Of a stretch of 64,000 nucleotides of DNA, positions 50,927-60,084 are shown one piece after another. The stretch's first letter is position 1; each line of letters starts with the position of its first letter. The stretch comes from an uncultured Bacillota bacterium (GTDB lineage Bacteria > Bacillota > Clostridia > Oscillospirales > Oscillospiraceae), in NCBI GenBank assembly GCA_947426945.1, contig CANEFX010000005.1, positions 54,109-118,108 of the forward strand, given 5' to 3'. A program made the position numbers and the translations under genes. Under the pieces are notes generated by a model, which was given only the letters and a program-made list of their open reading frames with translations, had not been told where the DNA came from and ran no database searches.

Positions 50927-50955
50927 ATTGTAGCATACCGCTCCCCCGGCCGCAA
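50927..50955 (-). promoter_or_regulatory. Promoter of ACT-hom-lysC operon
   Basis: Minus strand TTGCGG (50950-50955), 17 bp, TACAAT (50927-50932). No T-box or lysine riboswitch fold is visible in the short leader. Confidence 0.6.
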
Positions 50956-51087
50956 CCAGAAATTCCTGCGGAAGCGGAGAAAGTTTCCCCGGTTTCCCCA
51001 ACAGATTTTTGACAAATTTCACAGTTTTCAGCAAACGGGCGCCGCAGATAAACTGTCTGCGGCGCCGCTGAAGGAATTGCTGTCCCG

Positions 51088-53766
51088 CTATCCGGCCAGA
51101 TCATCAATGGGCGGCAGCGGATAAATGGGGGCATCCGGTCCGTCCGGATCGTCGGGATTGGCCGGCTCATCCGGGTCGCGGGGATAGAACGGATCAGTGG
51201 GATCATAGGGAATGGGATTGTTGGGATCGGTGGGGTCCACCACGGGGGGCGGCGCCTCAGTGTGGAGGGTGCACGGCCCATGGGCAATCGCCGCCTCATA
51301 GTCCCACTGGGCGTCCCCCGCTACGGCGGAGCCCAACTGCTCCCTCCCGAAGCTGGGCAGGCAGACCTGCTGCTTGCTCTCCTCCGGGCAGAACTCCCCG
51401 GCCAGATGGTACAGGCCGGTGGAGGAGCCGTCCTCCTTGAGAACGGGACACTCGGTGCATACGGTGACTACGTTCTCCTCCTTGTGGAACTCGCAGAACT
51501 GTCTCTCGGGATAGCTCTCGGGGAAAATGCTGCCCGAGGCCGCCCGGCTGCCCCGGGGGTCCATAGCGCACCACTCGGTGGCCAGCAGGCCGGAGTCCTG
51601 GCAGTAGTTGACGGTCCGCCGCCCGCCGGGATCGGGGTAATCTTTATCTGGCAGATTCTCGTGGAGCTGGGTCATCACCTTGTTCCACAGACCGATGGCG
51701 GGGTTGCCGTTGGCGTTGATCTTGGCGTTGCGCTCATAGCCCACCCACACGGCGGCCGTGTAATAGGGGGTGTAGCCCACAAACCAGCGGTCCTTGTTGT
51801 CGGTGGTGGTGCCCGTCTTGCCGGCGGCGTGCTGGCCCTTGATGCGCTGGCCCCTGGCAGTGCCGGCGTCGTCAAAGACGTGCTGGAGCATATCGTTCAT
51901 ATACCAGGCGGTGGTCTCCTTGATCACCGGCTCCTGGGAGAGGGTATTGTCTATCAGCAAGTCCTCCCGGCCGTCCACCAGCTGGGTGACCCGGGTAAAG
52001 GTACGGGAGCCTTGATATATCCCGTTGTTGGGAAACACCGAGTAGGCCTCGGCCATATCCCGGGCGTTGACGCCGTCGGTGAGGCCGCCCATAGCCAGGG
52101 ATTCCATGATGTCGGTCTTCCACTCCCCGTAGACCATCCGTCCCTCCTCCAGGTCGATGTGATACCGGTCCTGGACAAATTTGAAGCTCTCCTCGGGAGT
52201 GACATAGTCGTTCATGATGCGCACGGCCACCGTGTTCAGCGACCGCATCAGAGCTTCCCGCATGGTGAGATGGCCCCGGTAATTGGCGGAACCCGAGTTC
52301 AGGGGCCACACCTTGCTGCCGTTCATCCGGTAGGGGTAGTCGTCCAGCACGGAATAGGGGTTGAGCTTGTTGAACTCCAGAGCCGGCGAGTAGACGGCCA
52401 GGGGCTTGAAGGAGGAGCCGGGCTGCCGGTGGCCGGAGTTGGCATAGTTGCTGCCCCGGTTCACCGTCTTGTCGCCGAACATACCGGCGATGGCCGCCAC
52501 GCTGCCCGTCTGGTTGTCGATCACGCAGATGGCCGACTGCATCTGCTGGCCATCCTTGGAGGTATAGTTCAGATTCTCCCGGTTCGTGTAGATCTCGTCC
52601 ACAATGGCCTGGGTGTCCGGGTCATAGCAGGTGTAGATGCGCAGGCCGCCACGCTGGAGCGCCAGGTCGATCTGCCGGTCGGACCAATGGCGCTGCTCGG
52701 CCAGCGCGTCCCGCACGTCGGAGATGACGGTCTCCTCATACCAGGTGTAGATCTCGGCGTCGGCCTCCGCCCCCTCGTCCCGGACAAAGACCAGCTCCTG
52801 GGCCACAGCGTCGTCGTACTCCTTCCGGCTGATCATCCCCTGCTCCAGCATCTGATTGAGGATGACCTCCTGGCGGTACTTGTTCCACTGCCGGGCGTCC
52901 CATATCTCATCTGTGTTCACCCCCTGAGAGCGGGCAAAGGAGTAGGGCCCGTATTTGGAGGGGTTGTTGGTGATACCCACCAGGCTGGCGCATTCGGCCA
53001 GGGTCAGCTGGGATACCGGCTTGCCGAAATACTCCCGGGAGGCCGCCCCCACCCCCTCGCAGCCGCTGCCCAGGGGAATGATATTCAAATAGTACTCCAG
53101 AGTGTCCTGCTTGGAGTTGTTCTGGGTGAACCGGAAGGCTCGGACGATCTCGGTGACCTTCCGCTTCACGGTGGTCTCGTTGTAATTCGTCATATTTTTA
53201 ATGACCTGCTGGGTGATGGTGGAGCCGCCGGATATCTCCCCGCCAGTGAACATTCGCAGCACCGCTTTGGCTGTTCCCCGCCAGTCCACCCCGGGGTGAG
53301 TCCAGAAGCGCTTGTCCTCGATGGCCACGGTGGCCTGCTTCAGGTATTCGGGCATATCCTCATAGTCCACCCACATGGATTTGGTCACGCTGAGCAGGGT
53401 GGTCATCTCCTTATACTGCCCGGTCTCCTTGTCCAGATAGTACATGATGCTGTTCTCCCCCAGGGGGAAGTCGTCCGGACTCAGGTCGGCAATGGGGACG
53501 ATTACCTCGTTGATGTACACCGCAGCAAAGCAGGCCAGCAGGGAGCCGGTGCACAGGCCGATAAGAATCAGGGTGCCCAGCACCTTGAAAAAAATGCCTA
53601 CGCCCCGCAGGACGGGATTCCGCTTTCGCCTGTGCCTGCGCCTCTGGGGCGTACCACCGGACTGCCGGCTGCCTCCCGAGGGGGAGCGAGCAGGCCCCGG
53701 CGCCTGCCGGCGGGACGGGTAATCGCTGTTTTCATATAAAGAGCTGTGTTCGTTATATTGTGACAC
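51088..53766 (-). CDS. Class A penicillin-binding protein (PBP1A type)
   Basis: An 892-residue bifunctional enzyme: basic cytoplasmic tail, membrane helix (about 58-82), GT51 glycosyltransferase (about 140-310, ATVAIEDKRFWTHPGVDWRG, GGSTITQQVIKN) and transpeptidase with GSSFKPLAVY (SxxK) and KTGTTTD. The C-terminus has a Cys-rich stretch (about 735-830, eight cysteines) and a Pro/Asp tail (DPTDPNNPIPYDPTDPF...). GTG at 53766 has GGAGGT upstream. It polymerises and cross-links peptidoglycan. Confidence 0.95.
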   Translation of the reverse strand: MSQYNEHSSLYENSDYPSRRQAPGPARSPSGGSRQSGGTPQRRRHRRKRNPVLRGVGIFFKVLGTLILIGLCTGSLLACFAAVYINEVIVPIADLSPDDFPLGENSIMYYLDKETGQYKEMTTLLSVTKSMWVDYEDMPEYLKQATVAIEDKRFWTHPGVDWRGTAKAVLRMFTGGEISGGSTITQQVIKNMTNYNETTVKRKVTEIVRAFRFTQNNSKQDTLEYYLNIIPLGSGCEGVGAASREYFGKPVSQLTLAECASLVGITNNPSKYGPYSFARSQGVNTDEIWDARQWNKYRQEVILNQMLEQGMISRKEYDDAVAQELVFVRDEGAEADAEIYTWYEETVISDVRDALAEQRHWSDRQIDLALQRGGLRIYTCYDPDTQAIVDEIYTNRENLNYTSKDGQQMQSAICVIDNQTGSVAAIAGMFGDKTVNRGSNYANSGHRQPGSSFKPLAVYSPALEFNKLNPYSVLDDYPYRMNGSKVWPLNSGSANYRGHLTMREALMRSLNTVAVRIMNDYVTPEESFKFVQDRYHIDLEEGRMVYGEWKTDIMESLAMGGLTDGVNARDMAEAYSVFPNNGIYQGSRTFTRVTQLVDGREDLLIDNTLSQEPVIKETTAWYMNDMLQHVFDDAGTARGQRIKGQHAAGKTGTTTDNKDRWFVGYTPYYTAAVWVGYERNAKINANGNPAIGLWNKVMTQLHENLPDKDYPDPGGRRTVNYCQDSGLLATEWCAMDPRGSRAASGSIFPESYPERQFCEFHKEENVVTVCTECPVLKEDGSSTGLYHLAGEFCPEESKQQVCLPSFGREQLGSAVAGDAQWDYEAAIAHGPCTLHTEAPPPVVDPTDPNNPIPYDPTDPFYPRDPDEPANPDDPDGPDAPIYPLPPIDDLAG

Positions 53767-53884
53767 GGTAATACCTCCAGTCGGTCAAAAGGAGCCCAGG
53801 CTCCCGCCCCGACGGTCCGGACGAAGGACGCTCTTCGCCCCAGTCTGCAAATTTTGTATCGGACATAGTAACCCGATTATGGGT

Positions 53885-53912
53885 ATTATACCAGATTTTC
53901 CCCATTTGTCCA
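53885..53912 (-). promoter_or_regulatory. PBP gene promoter
   Basis: Minus strand TGGACA (53907-53912), 16 bp, TATAAT (53885-53890), about 118 bases before the GTG. Confidence 0.6.
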
Positions 53913-53972
53913 CCCGTAATCCCTCAGAAGCCTGATTTTTCAAAGAATCTTAAAATTTACCGGCTCTCCCTC

Positions 53973-54001
53973 TTGCATTTTTCCCGCCGCCGGGGTAAAA
54001 T
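53973..54001 (+). promoter_or_regulatory. DUF1292 gene promoter
   Basis: TTGCAT (53973-53978), 17 bp, TAAAAT (53996-54001), 32 bases before the ATG. The context CTCTTGCA is shared with the promoter at 54655. Confidence 0.65.
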
Positions 54002-54033
54002 AAAAGCAGAAAAGACAGGAGGTTGTCCGCACT

Positions 54034-54348
54034 ATGGAAGAAAACTTCGGCCCTGATTTTATCACCGTCACCGACGAGGAGGGCAGTGAATTTGAACTGG
54101 AACTGGTGGACACTCTGGAGCACAAAGGGATCACCTACTATGCCATGTTCCCTGCCGTGGAGGAGGACGAGGCCACCGGTGAACCCAAGGATGTGGACGC
54201 CGACGACGAGGAGTACGGACTGGTCATCATGAAGGCCATTGAGGAAAACGGCGAAGAGCTGCTGTCCACCCTGGACTCCGACGAGGAGCTGGACGAGGTT
54301 TATGAGCTGTTTATGGAGCGTTTCTTTCAGGACGAGGAAGAGGAATAG
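54034..54348 (+). CDS. DUF1292 (YrzB-like) protein
   Basis: A 104-residue, very acidic protein with the DUF1292 core (FITVTDEEGSEFELELVDTLE, GITYYAMFPA, EEYGLVIMKA). The family is small, widespread in Firmicutes and uncharacterised; it is often near yrrK/yrzL-type genes. The acidic C-terminus (FFQDEEEEE-type) is typical. RBS CAGGAGGTTG. Confidence 0.88.
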   Translation: MEENFGPDFITVTDEEGSEFELELVDTLEHKGITYYAMFPAVEEDEATGEPKDVDADDEEYGLVIMKAIEENGEELLSTLDSDEELDEVYELFMERFFQDEEEE

Positions 54349-54375
54349 GGGCGGCCCCTATTTTCCAGAACCATT

Positions 54376-54565
54376 CCTGCTCGGTGCGTGATGGGCCCTT
54401 TTAAACCCACATTTTTAAAACGGGACGCCCACCTCACGGCGCGGCTTGCAGGCCTCCCGGCCCCCTTATGAGGTCAGCTGGACGTTGGAAGCAGAAAAAC
54501 GTCGTGGAGGCGACCCACCTGCCATCTGTGCAGGTTTTAAACGGGTTCACACGGCCAGAGCGGGG
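54376..54565 (+). ncRNA. ssrS: Probable 6S RNA
   Basis: A 190-nt non-coding stretch that folds by eye as a rod: closing stem CCTGCTCGG/CCAGAGCGGG, GTGA/TCAC, a large central bubble whose 3' strand carries a small hairpin ACCTGC/GCAGGT, a long apical arm (CGCC..CCTCACG / CGTGGAGGCG) and tip GACGTT/AACGTC. Length, bubble and side hairpin fit 6S RNA, which mimics an open promoter and sequesters sigma-A polymerase. A terminator follows. No covariance search was possible, so the family call is moderate. Confidence 0.62.
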
Positions 54566-54587
54566 TTAAAAAAATATCCCAGCAGTT

Positions 54588-54618
54588 TGGACCGCGGCGG
54601 ATTCGCCGCGGCCTTTTC
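54588..54618 (+). terminator. Terminator after the ncRNA
   Basis: Stem CCGCGGCG/CGCCGCGG with a GATT loop followed by CCTTTTCTATTTTT. Confidence 0.85.
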
Positions 54619-54654
54619 TATTTTTAAATAAAGTGTAAATCTCCCCGCTCCCTC

Positions 54655-54683
54655 TTGCAATCGGGGGCGGTTTTTAGTATAAT
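54655..54683 (+). promoter_or_regulatory. Promoter of PPIase gene
   Basis: TTGCAA (54655-54660), 17 bp, TATAAT (54678-54683). The 85-base leader contains a hairpin GGGCCA/TGGCCC. Confidence 0.75.
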
Positions 54684-54768
54684 ATCCCGGAAATGCCTGT
54701 GGGGTGTTTCCTGAAGGGCCAGCCGGGGAGTTGGCCCCTACTACCGAAAATGAGAGGACTGAACAACT

Positions 54769-56283
54769 GTGAGTGCATCCCCTGAGAAAAAAAACCAGTC
54801 CAAGGCCGAGCGTGACGAGAAGCGCCGCCGTGAAGAAGAGAAGGACCGCCGCTCCGTGGCCGCTTACACCGCCGTAGCCGTTCTAGTCGTAATGGCTGCT
54901 CTGGTCCTGATGGTCTGGAACAGCGGCCTGCTCCAGCGCAATCTCACCGCCCTGACTGTCAACGGCGTCAAGTACACCACCGCGGACGTACAGTATTATT
55001 ACAACAACGTATACAGCGAACAGGCCCGGCAGTACCTGTTTGACTCCAGCGTCTCGGTCAAAAAGCAGGTCTACGACGAAGCCTCCGGCCAGAGCTGGTA
55101 TGACCATCTGATGGACCTGGCGGTGGAAAATATGACCGACAGCACCGCCCTGGCCGCCAAAGCCATGAGCGAGGGCTTTGCTCTCACCGCTGAGAGCCAG
55201 AGCCAGCTGGACAGTTTTGCGGGACAGCTGAATACCGCCTGGATCGGCCAGGCGACCAGCCGGGACGCTCTGGTCAAAGCCAATTTCGGCCCCTATATGA
55301 CCTATGACCGGCTGATGGAACTGGTCAGCCAGGAGTATCTGGCCAACGACTATGCCCAGTCCAAGCTGGACGCCATCCACCACTCCGACGCCGACTATCA
55401 GGACTATTACCGGGCGCACGCCGACGAGCTGGACACCGTGACCTATACCCAATTCCTCTTCCGGGCCTCCCTTCCCAGCACCGACGCCGACGGCAACGCC
55501 ATCGAGCGCACCGAGGCCGAGACCGCCGCCCAGATGGAGCCCGTCAAGGCGGAGCAGCAGGCCCTGGCTGAGGAGCTCAAGGCCAAGCTGGAGGGCGGCG
55601 CGGACCCGGAGATCCTGGCTGAAGAGTATCAGGACAAGCTGTACAGCTCCTCCCTCTCCACCAGTTCCACCGGAGCCTATCTCACCAGCTACTCCGCTTA
55701 CGGCGCGTGGCTGGTGGACAGCGCCCGCAAGGCCGGCGACATCGAACTGATTGAGCGGGATTACACCTCCTCCTACAACTATTACGTGATTGTCTACGAG
55801 GACCGCACCCTGATCCAGGAACCCGCCAATGACGTGCGCCACCTCCTGGTGCAGGCCGGAAACGGCTCCGACCCCACCCAGGCTGAGTATGACGAGGCCG
55901 AGGAAAAGGCCCAGTCCCTCCTGGACGAGTGGAAGGCCGGCGAGGCCACCGAGGACTCCTTCGCCGCCCTGGTCACCGACCACACCAGCGACACCGCTTC
56001 CGCCTCCAGCGGCGGTCTGTACTCCAACGTCACCGCCAGCTCCAACTATGAGCAGGGCTTCCTGGACTGGGCCACCAACCCCGCCCGCAAGACGGGAGAC
56101 ACAGGACTTGTCAAGACCAGTTACGGCTGGCATGTGATGTACTACGCGGCCTCCAAGGACCCCCTCTGGAAGCAGACCACCGCCGCCGCCCTGCGCCAGC
56201 AGGACTTTGAGGACCTGGCGGACAGCGTCTCCCAGGGCTGGGCCGTCTCCCGGGACATGGGTATCAGCCTTGTCTCCCCCTGA
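54769..56283 (+). CDS. Membrane-anchored parvulin-type peptidyl-prolyl isomerase
   Basis: A 504-residue protein: charged cytoplasmic N-terminus (KKNQSKAERDEKRRREEEKD), one membrane helix (about 31-50), a SurA/PrsA-like helical chaperone region (about 60-340) and a C-terminal rotamase domain (about 360-490: DVRHLLVQAG, EDSFAALVTDHTSD, GGLYSNV, KTSYGWHVMYY). It probably folds secreted proteins outside the membrane. The start is GTG with GAGAGGA upstream. Unlike PrsA it has a signal anchor rather than a lipobox. Confidence 0.9.
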   Translation: MSASPEKKNQSKAERDEKRRREEEKDRRSVAAYTAVAVLVVMAALVLMVWNSGLLQRNLTALTVNGVKYTTADVQYYYNNVYSEQARQYLFDSSVSVKKQVYDEASGQSWYDHLMDLAVENMTDSTALAAKAMSEGFALTAESQSQLDSFAGQLNTAWIGQATSRDALVKANFGPYMTYDRLMELVSQEYLANDYAQSKLDAIHHSDADYQDYYRAHADELDTVTYTQFLFRASLPSTDADGNAIERTEAETAAQMEPVKAEQQALAEELKAKLEGGADPEILAEEYQDKLYSSSLSTSSTGAYLTSYSAYGAWLVDSARKAGDIELIERDYTSSYNYYVIVYEDRTLIQEPANDVRHLLVQAGNGSDPTQAEYDEAEEKAQSLLDEWKAGEATEDSFAALVTDHTSDTASASSGGLYSNVTASSNYEQGFLDWATNPARKTGDTGLVKTSYGWHVMYYAASKDPLWKQTTAAALRQQDFEDLADSVSQGWAVSRDMGISLVSP

Positions 56284-56294
56284 CGCAGGAAACA

Positions 56295-56326
56295 AAAACA
56301 TCCCGTCCGGCCGGACGGGATGTTTT
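56295..56326. terminator. Bidirectional terminator
   Basis: Perfect 16-bp palindrome AAAACATCCCGTCCGG/CCGGACGGGATGTTTT between the converging PPIase and metK genes. Confidence 0.9.
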
Positions 56327-56338
56327 TATGCCGATCTG

Positions 56339-57520
<1,182 letters not shown>

Positions 57521-57552
57521 AATTTTTTCTCCTTTCTTTTCTTTCGGGAGCG

Positions 57553-57697
57553 CAAAAAGCGCCCCGCCGGACGGCGGAGCGTTTCATCTGGTTGCACCCT
57601 CATCTTTCGATACACTACCGCCGGATTTAGCACCTTGCGCATACACGCAGGTTGCCGGGCTTCATCGGGCCGTTCCCTCCACCGCTCTTGATAAGGC
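57553..57697 (-). ncRNA. SAM-I (S-box) riboswitch with terminator
   Basis: Minus strand: the S-box core CTTATCAAGAGCGGTGGAGG, GCCCGATGAAGCCCGGCAAC, GGTGCTAAATCC and GAAAGATGAG spans 57599-57697. It is followed by a terminator stem CGCTCCGCC/GGCGGGGCG (57560-57581) and CTTTTT. SAM binding would favour termination before metK. Confidence 0.95.
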
Positions 57698-57716
57698 TAT
57701 TCAGTTGTCCAAAACT

Positions 57717-57746
57717 ATTATAGCGCGGGTCCGCGGAGCTTGTCAA
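57717..57746 (-). promoter_or_regulatory. metK promoter
   Basis: Minus strand TTGACA (57741-57746), 18 bp, TATAAT (57717-57722), about 20 bases before the S-box. Confidence 0.8.
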
Positions 57747-57764
57747 GCAGTTTTCTTCAGGTTT

Positions 57765-58289
57765 TTACACCGCGTACTCATACAACAGAAAGTTGGCCAG
57801 TCCGGTGCTCTCGTACCATATTTTTTTCGTCTCGATGTACACAAAGCCCGCCCGCTCATACAGGCGCTGGGCGGCCTCGTTCACATCCAGCACGTCCAGC
57901 CGCAGGGCCCGCCAGCCCCTCTCCCGGGCCAGGGTAACGGCTCCCTCTATCATCTGAAGGGCCAGGCCCCGGCCGGAGAGCTCGGGGGATACCCCCAGGG
58001 TGTGGATCACCGCCGTCTCCTCATCCGCCGCGTCCACCCGCCAAGGGGGATTTCCATAGGTCTTGTCCGTTCCCTGGGTAATAATCATCCCCGCCGCCAG
58101 CTGATCCTCCAATTCCCCCACATACAGGGCGCCGGCCTGGATCGCCTTCTGGAAATCCGCTCGGGTGGGGTACACGCCCCTCCGCCAGCCCATGTTCCCG
58201 GTTTGGGCCTGGAACAGGTCAATTACGACGTCGTAAAGCTCTAAAACAGCCTCCATATCCTCTGGAACGGCCCGCCGCACCTTCAGCAT
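57765..58289 (-). CDS. GNAT family N-acetyltransferase
   Basis: A 174-residue GNAT protein: VRRAVPEDMEAVLELYD, acetyl-CoA region VSPELSGRGLALQMIEGAV (R/QxxGxG/A-like) and NEAAQRLYERAGFVY. ATG at 58289 has AGGAGAG 6 bases upstream. Substrate unknown. Lone gene just upstream of the metK regulatory region. Confidence 0.9.
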   Translation of the reverse strand: MLKVRRAVPEDMEAVLELYDVVIDLFQAQTGNMGWRRGVYPTRADFQKAIQAGALYVGELEDQLAAGMIITQGTDKTYGNPPWRVDAADEETAVIHTLGVSPELSGRGLALQMIEGAVTLARERGWRALRLDVLDVNEAAQRLYERAGFVYIETKKIWYESTGLANFLLYEYAV

Positions 58290-58347
58290 ACGTCTCTCCT
58301 CCTTTTTCTGTATGCTGACATTATACTGCGCCGGGGAGAAAAAGCAA

Positions 58348-58367
58348 GGGCCGCCCTCAGGCGGCCC
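58348..58367 (-). terminator. Terminator after hbd
   Basis: Stem GGGCCGCC/GGCGGCCC followed on the minus strand by TTGCTTTTTC, 13 bases past the hbd stop. Confidence 0.8.
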
Positions 58368-58380
58368 TGAAATCATATGT

Positions 58381-59286
58381 TCAGCGCGCCAGGCTCTGGA
58401 AATGGGTCAGAACCGGGTTGACGCCCGTTTTCTTGCCGTTCTCATAGGTATAGAAGCCCGCGCCGCTCTTCCGGCCCAGGAAGCCGGACACCACCAGCTT
58501 GCGCAGCAGCAGGGAGGGAGCGTACTTGGAGCCGATCTCCTTCTCCATGGTGGTCATCACGTCCAGCAGGATATCCAGACCGATCATGTCGGCCAGCTCC
58601 AGGGGACCCATGGGGTGGTTGCAGCCCAGCTTCATGCCGTTGTCCATCTCCTCCACCGAGCCGATGTAGGAGCCCACGATGACGCAGGCCTCGTTCAGCA
58701 TGGGCAGCAGGGCCCGGTTGACGATAAAGCCCGGCTTGTCGTCCGCCTGGATGAGGGTCTTGCCCATCTTCTCACCCACTTCCTTGACGGCGGCCAGCAC
58801 CTCCTGGGTGGTGAGCAGGCCGAAGATGACCTCGCACAGCTTCATCCGGGGCACGGGGGAGAAGAAGTGCATACCCACCACCTGAGAGGGGCGCTTGGTG
58901 GCGGCGGCCAGGGCGGTGAGGGAGATGGAGGAGGTGTTGGAGGCAAAGATGGTGTGGGGGGGGCAAATGTCCTCCAACGCGGAGAATACGGCCTGCTTGG
59001 CCTCCAGCACCTCAACAATGGCCTCGATAACCAGGTCTGCGTTTCTGGCGCCCTCCAGGGTGGCGTCGGTAGACAGCCGGGCCAGCGCCGCGTCCCGGTC
59101 CTCCGCCGTCATACGGCCCTTCTCCACGTCCCGGTTCAGCGCTTTCTCAATATTGGTCCTGGCCCGGTCCAGGGCCTCCTGCCGCTGGTCGTTGATGGTA
59201 ACGGTGTAGCCGCTGGTGATGGCGTTCTGGGCGATTCCGCTGCCCATCAAACCGGCGCCTACCACAAAAATGTTCTGGATAGCCAT
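58381..59286 (-). CDS. hbd: 3-hydroxyacyl-CoA (3-hydroxybutyryl-CoA) dehydrogenase
   Basis: A 301-residue Rossmann enzyme: FVVGAGLMGSGIAQNA, MHFFSPVPRMKLCEV, NHPMGPLELADMIGLD and GRKSGAGFYTYENG. It reduces acetoacetyl-CoA to 3-hydroxybutyryl-CoA in butyrate formation. The other butyrate genes (thl, crt, bcd-etf) are not adjacent here. Terminated by the hairpin at 58348. Confidence 0.93.
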   Translation of the reverse strand: MAIQNIFVVGAGLMGSGIAQNAITSGYTVTINDQRQEALDRARTNIEKALNRDVEKGRMTAEDRDAALARLSTDATLEGARNADLVIEAIVEVLEAKQAVFSALEDICPPHTIFASNTSSISLTALAAATKRPSQVVGMHFFSPVPRMKLCEVIFGLLTTQEVLAAVKEVGEKMGKTLIQADDKPGFIVNRALLPMLNEACVIVGSYIGSVEEMDNGMKLGCNHPMGPLELADMIGLDILLDVMTTMEKEIGSKYAPSLLLRKLVVSGFLGRKSGAGFYTYENGKKTGVNPVLTHFQSLAR

Positions 59287-59426
59287 AGTCTTGACCCCTT
59301 TTCTTTCCTTTTTCTGATTGGCGCCGCCCTTCCGGCTGCGGCCCCCTGCTGCGCCTATCTTAACACAGCAACCGCCGCAAATCTCCGCGTAAATGAGCTT
59401 AAATATTGCAAATATTGACTTTCACG

Positions 59427-59462
59427 AAAAAACGTGGGAAAAGCTAACGCTTTCCCCACGTT
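59427..59462 (-). terminator. Terminator after greA
   Basis: 14-bp stem AACGTGGG.AAAGC/GCTTT.CCCACGTT followed on the minus strand by six T. Confidence 0.9.
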
Positions 59463-59487
59463 TTCCTCAAATTCCCCTCAAAAAACT

Positions 59488-59991
59488 TCAATAGCTGTTA
59501 AGCGCAGCGGAACCGTCGTCCCGGCCCTTTTCGATGGAGCTGACAACTGCATAGTAGCCAAACTCCTTATTCACCCGGACATAGAACCGCTCCCCCGCCT
59601 TCCGCCCCATCAGGGCGGAGCCCATAGGGCTCTCCTTGCTGATCAGGCCGCGGGAGACATCCTGACGCACGGTGGTCACCACCTGCCAGGTCTCTTCCTC
59701 CCCGTCCTCCTCCAGCCGGATGGTCACCCTGTCGTACAGACCCACCGTATCGGCGGCAGACCGGTCCTCAATCACAACGGCGGTCTTAATCATGTTCTCC
59801 AGATAGCGGATACGGCTCTCGTTTTTGTTTTTCTCCTGCTTGGCCGCCTTATATTCAAAATTTTCGCTCAGGTCTCCGAAGCTCCGGGCCACCTTGACCT
59901 CCTCCAGCAGCTGGGGCCGGAGAGTAATACGCCGGTAGTCCAGCTCCTCCCGCATTTTTTGGAGGTCAATTTGGGTCAACTCATTATGCAT
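59488..59991 (-). CDS. Transcription elongation factor GreA/GreB family
   Basis: A 167-residue Gre factor: N-terminal coiled coil (about 10-75, with DLSENFEYKAAKQEKNKNE carrying the catalytic DxxE-like acids) and a C-terminal FKBP-like domain (SALMGRKAGERFYVRVN). It stimulates transcript cleavage by backtracked polymerase. ATG 59991 is used; ATG 60009 with GGAG close upstream is an alternative. It ends with a nonstandard basic/acidic tail EKGRDDGSAALNSY. Confidence 0.9.
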   Translation of the reverse strand: MHNELTQIDLQKMREELDYRRITLRPQLLEEVKVARSFGDLSENFEYKAAKQEKNKNESRIRYLENMIKTAVVIEDRSAADTVGLYDRVTIRLEEDGEEETWQVVTTVRQDVSRGLISKESPMGSALMGRKAGERFYVRVNKEFGYYAVVSSIEKGRDDGSAALNSY

Positions 59992-60084
59992 CGTCCTCAC
60001 AAACTCCATTCCACTCCGTTGTTCGTCCTCTCCAAGCGGAACCCGCTTCGCCGGGCTTCCATTTGGGACCGGCTTCGACGGCCC

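Noticed and set aside
50859..51087. T-box or lysine riboswitch upstream of the ACT-hom-lysC operon
   Set aside because: The leader after the promoter is only about 70 bases and has no T-box sequence or L-box core.
54376..54565. SRP RNA (4.5S/6S-like scRNA) instead of 6S RNA, because of AGGTCAG and GGAAGCAG
   Set aside because: The two words are not in the SRP domain IV arrangement (they should flank a short symmetric loop), and the overall bubble-and-rod fold fits 6S better.
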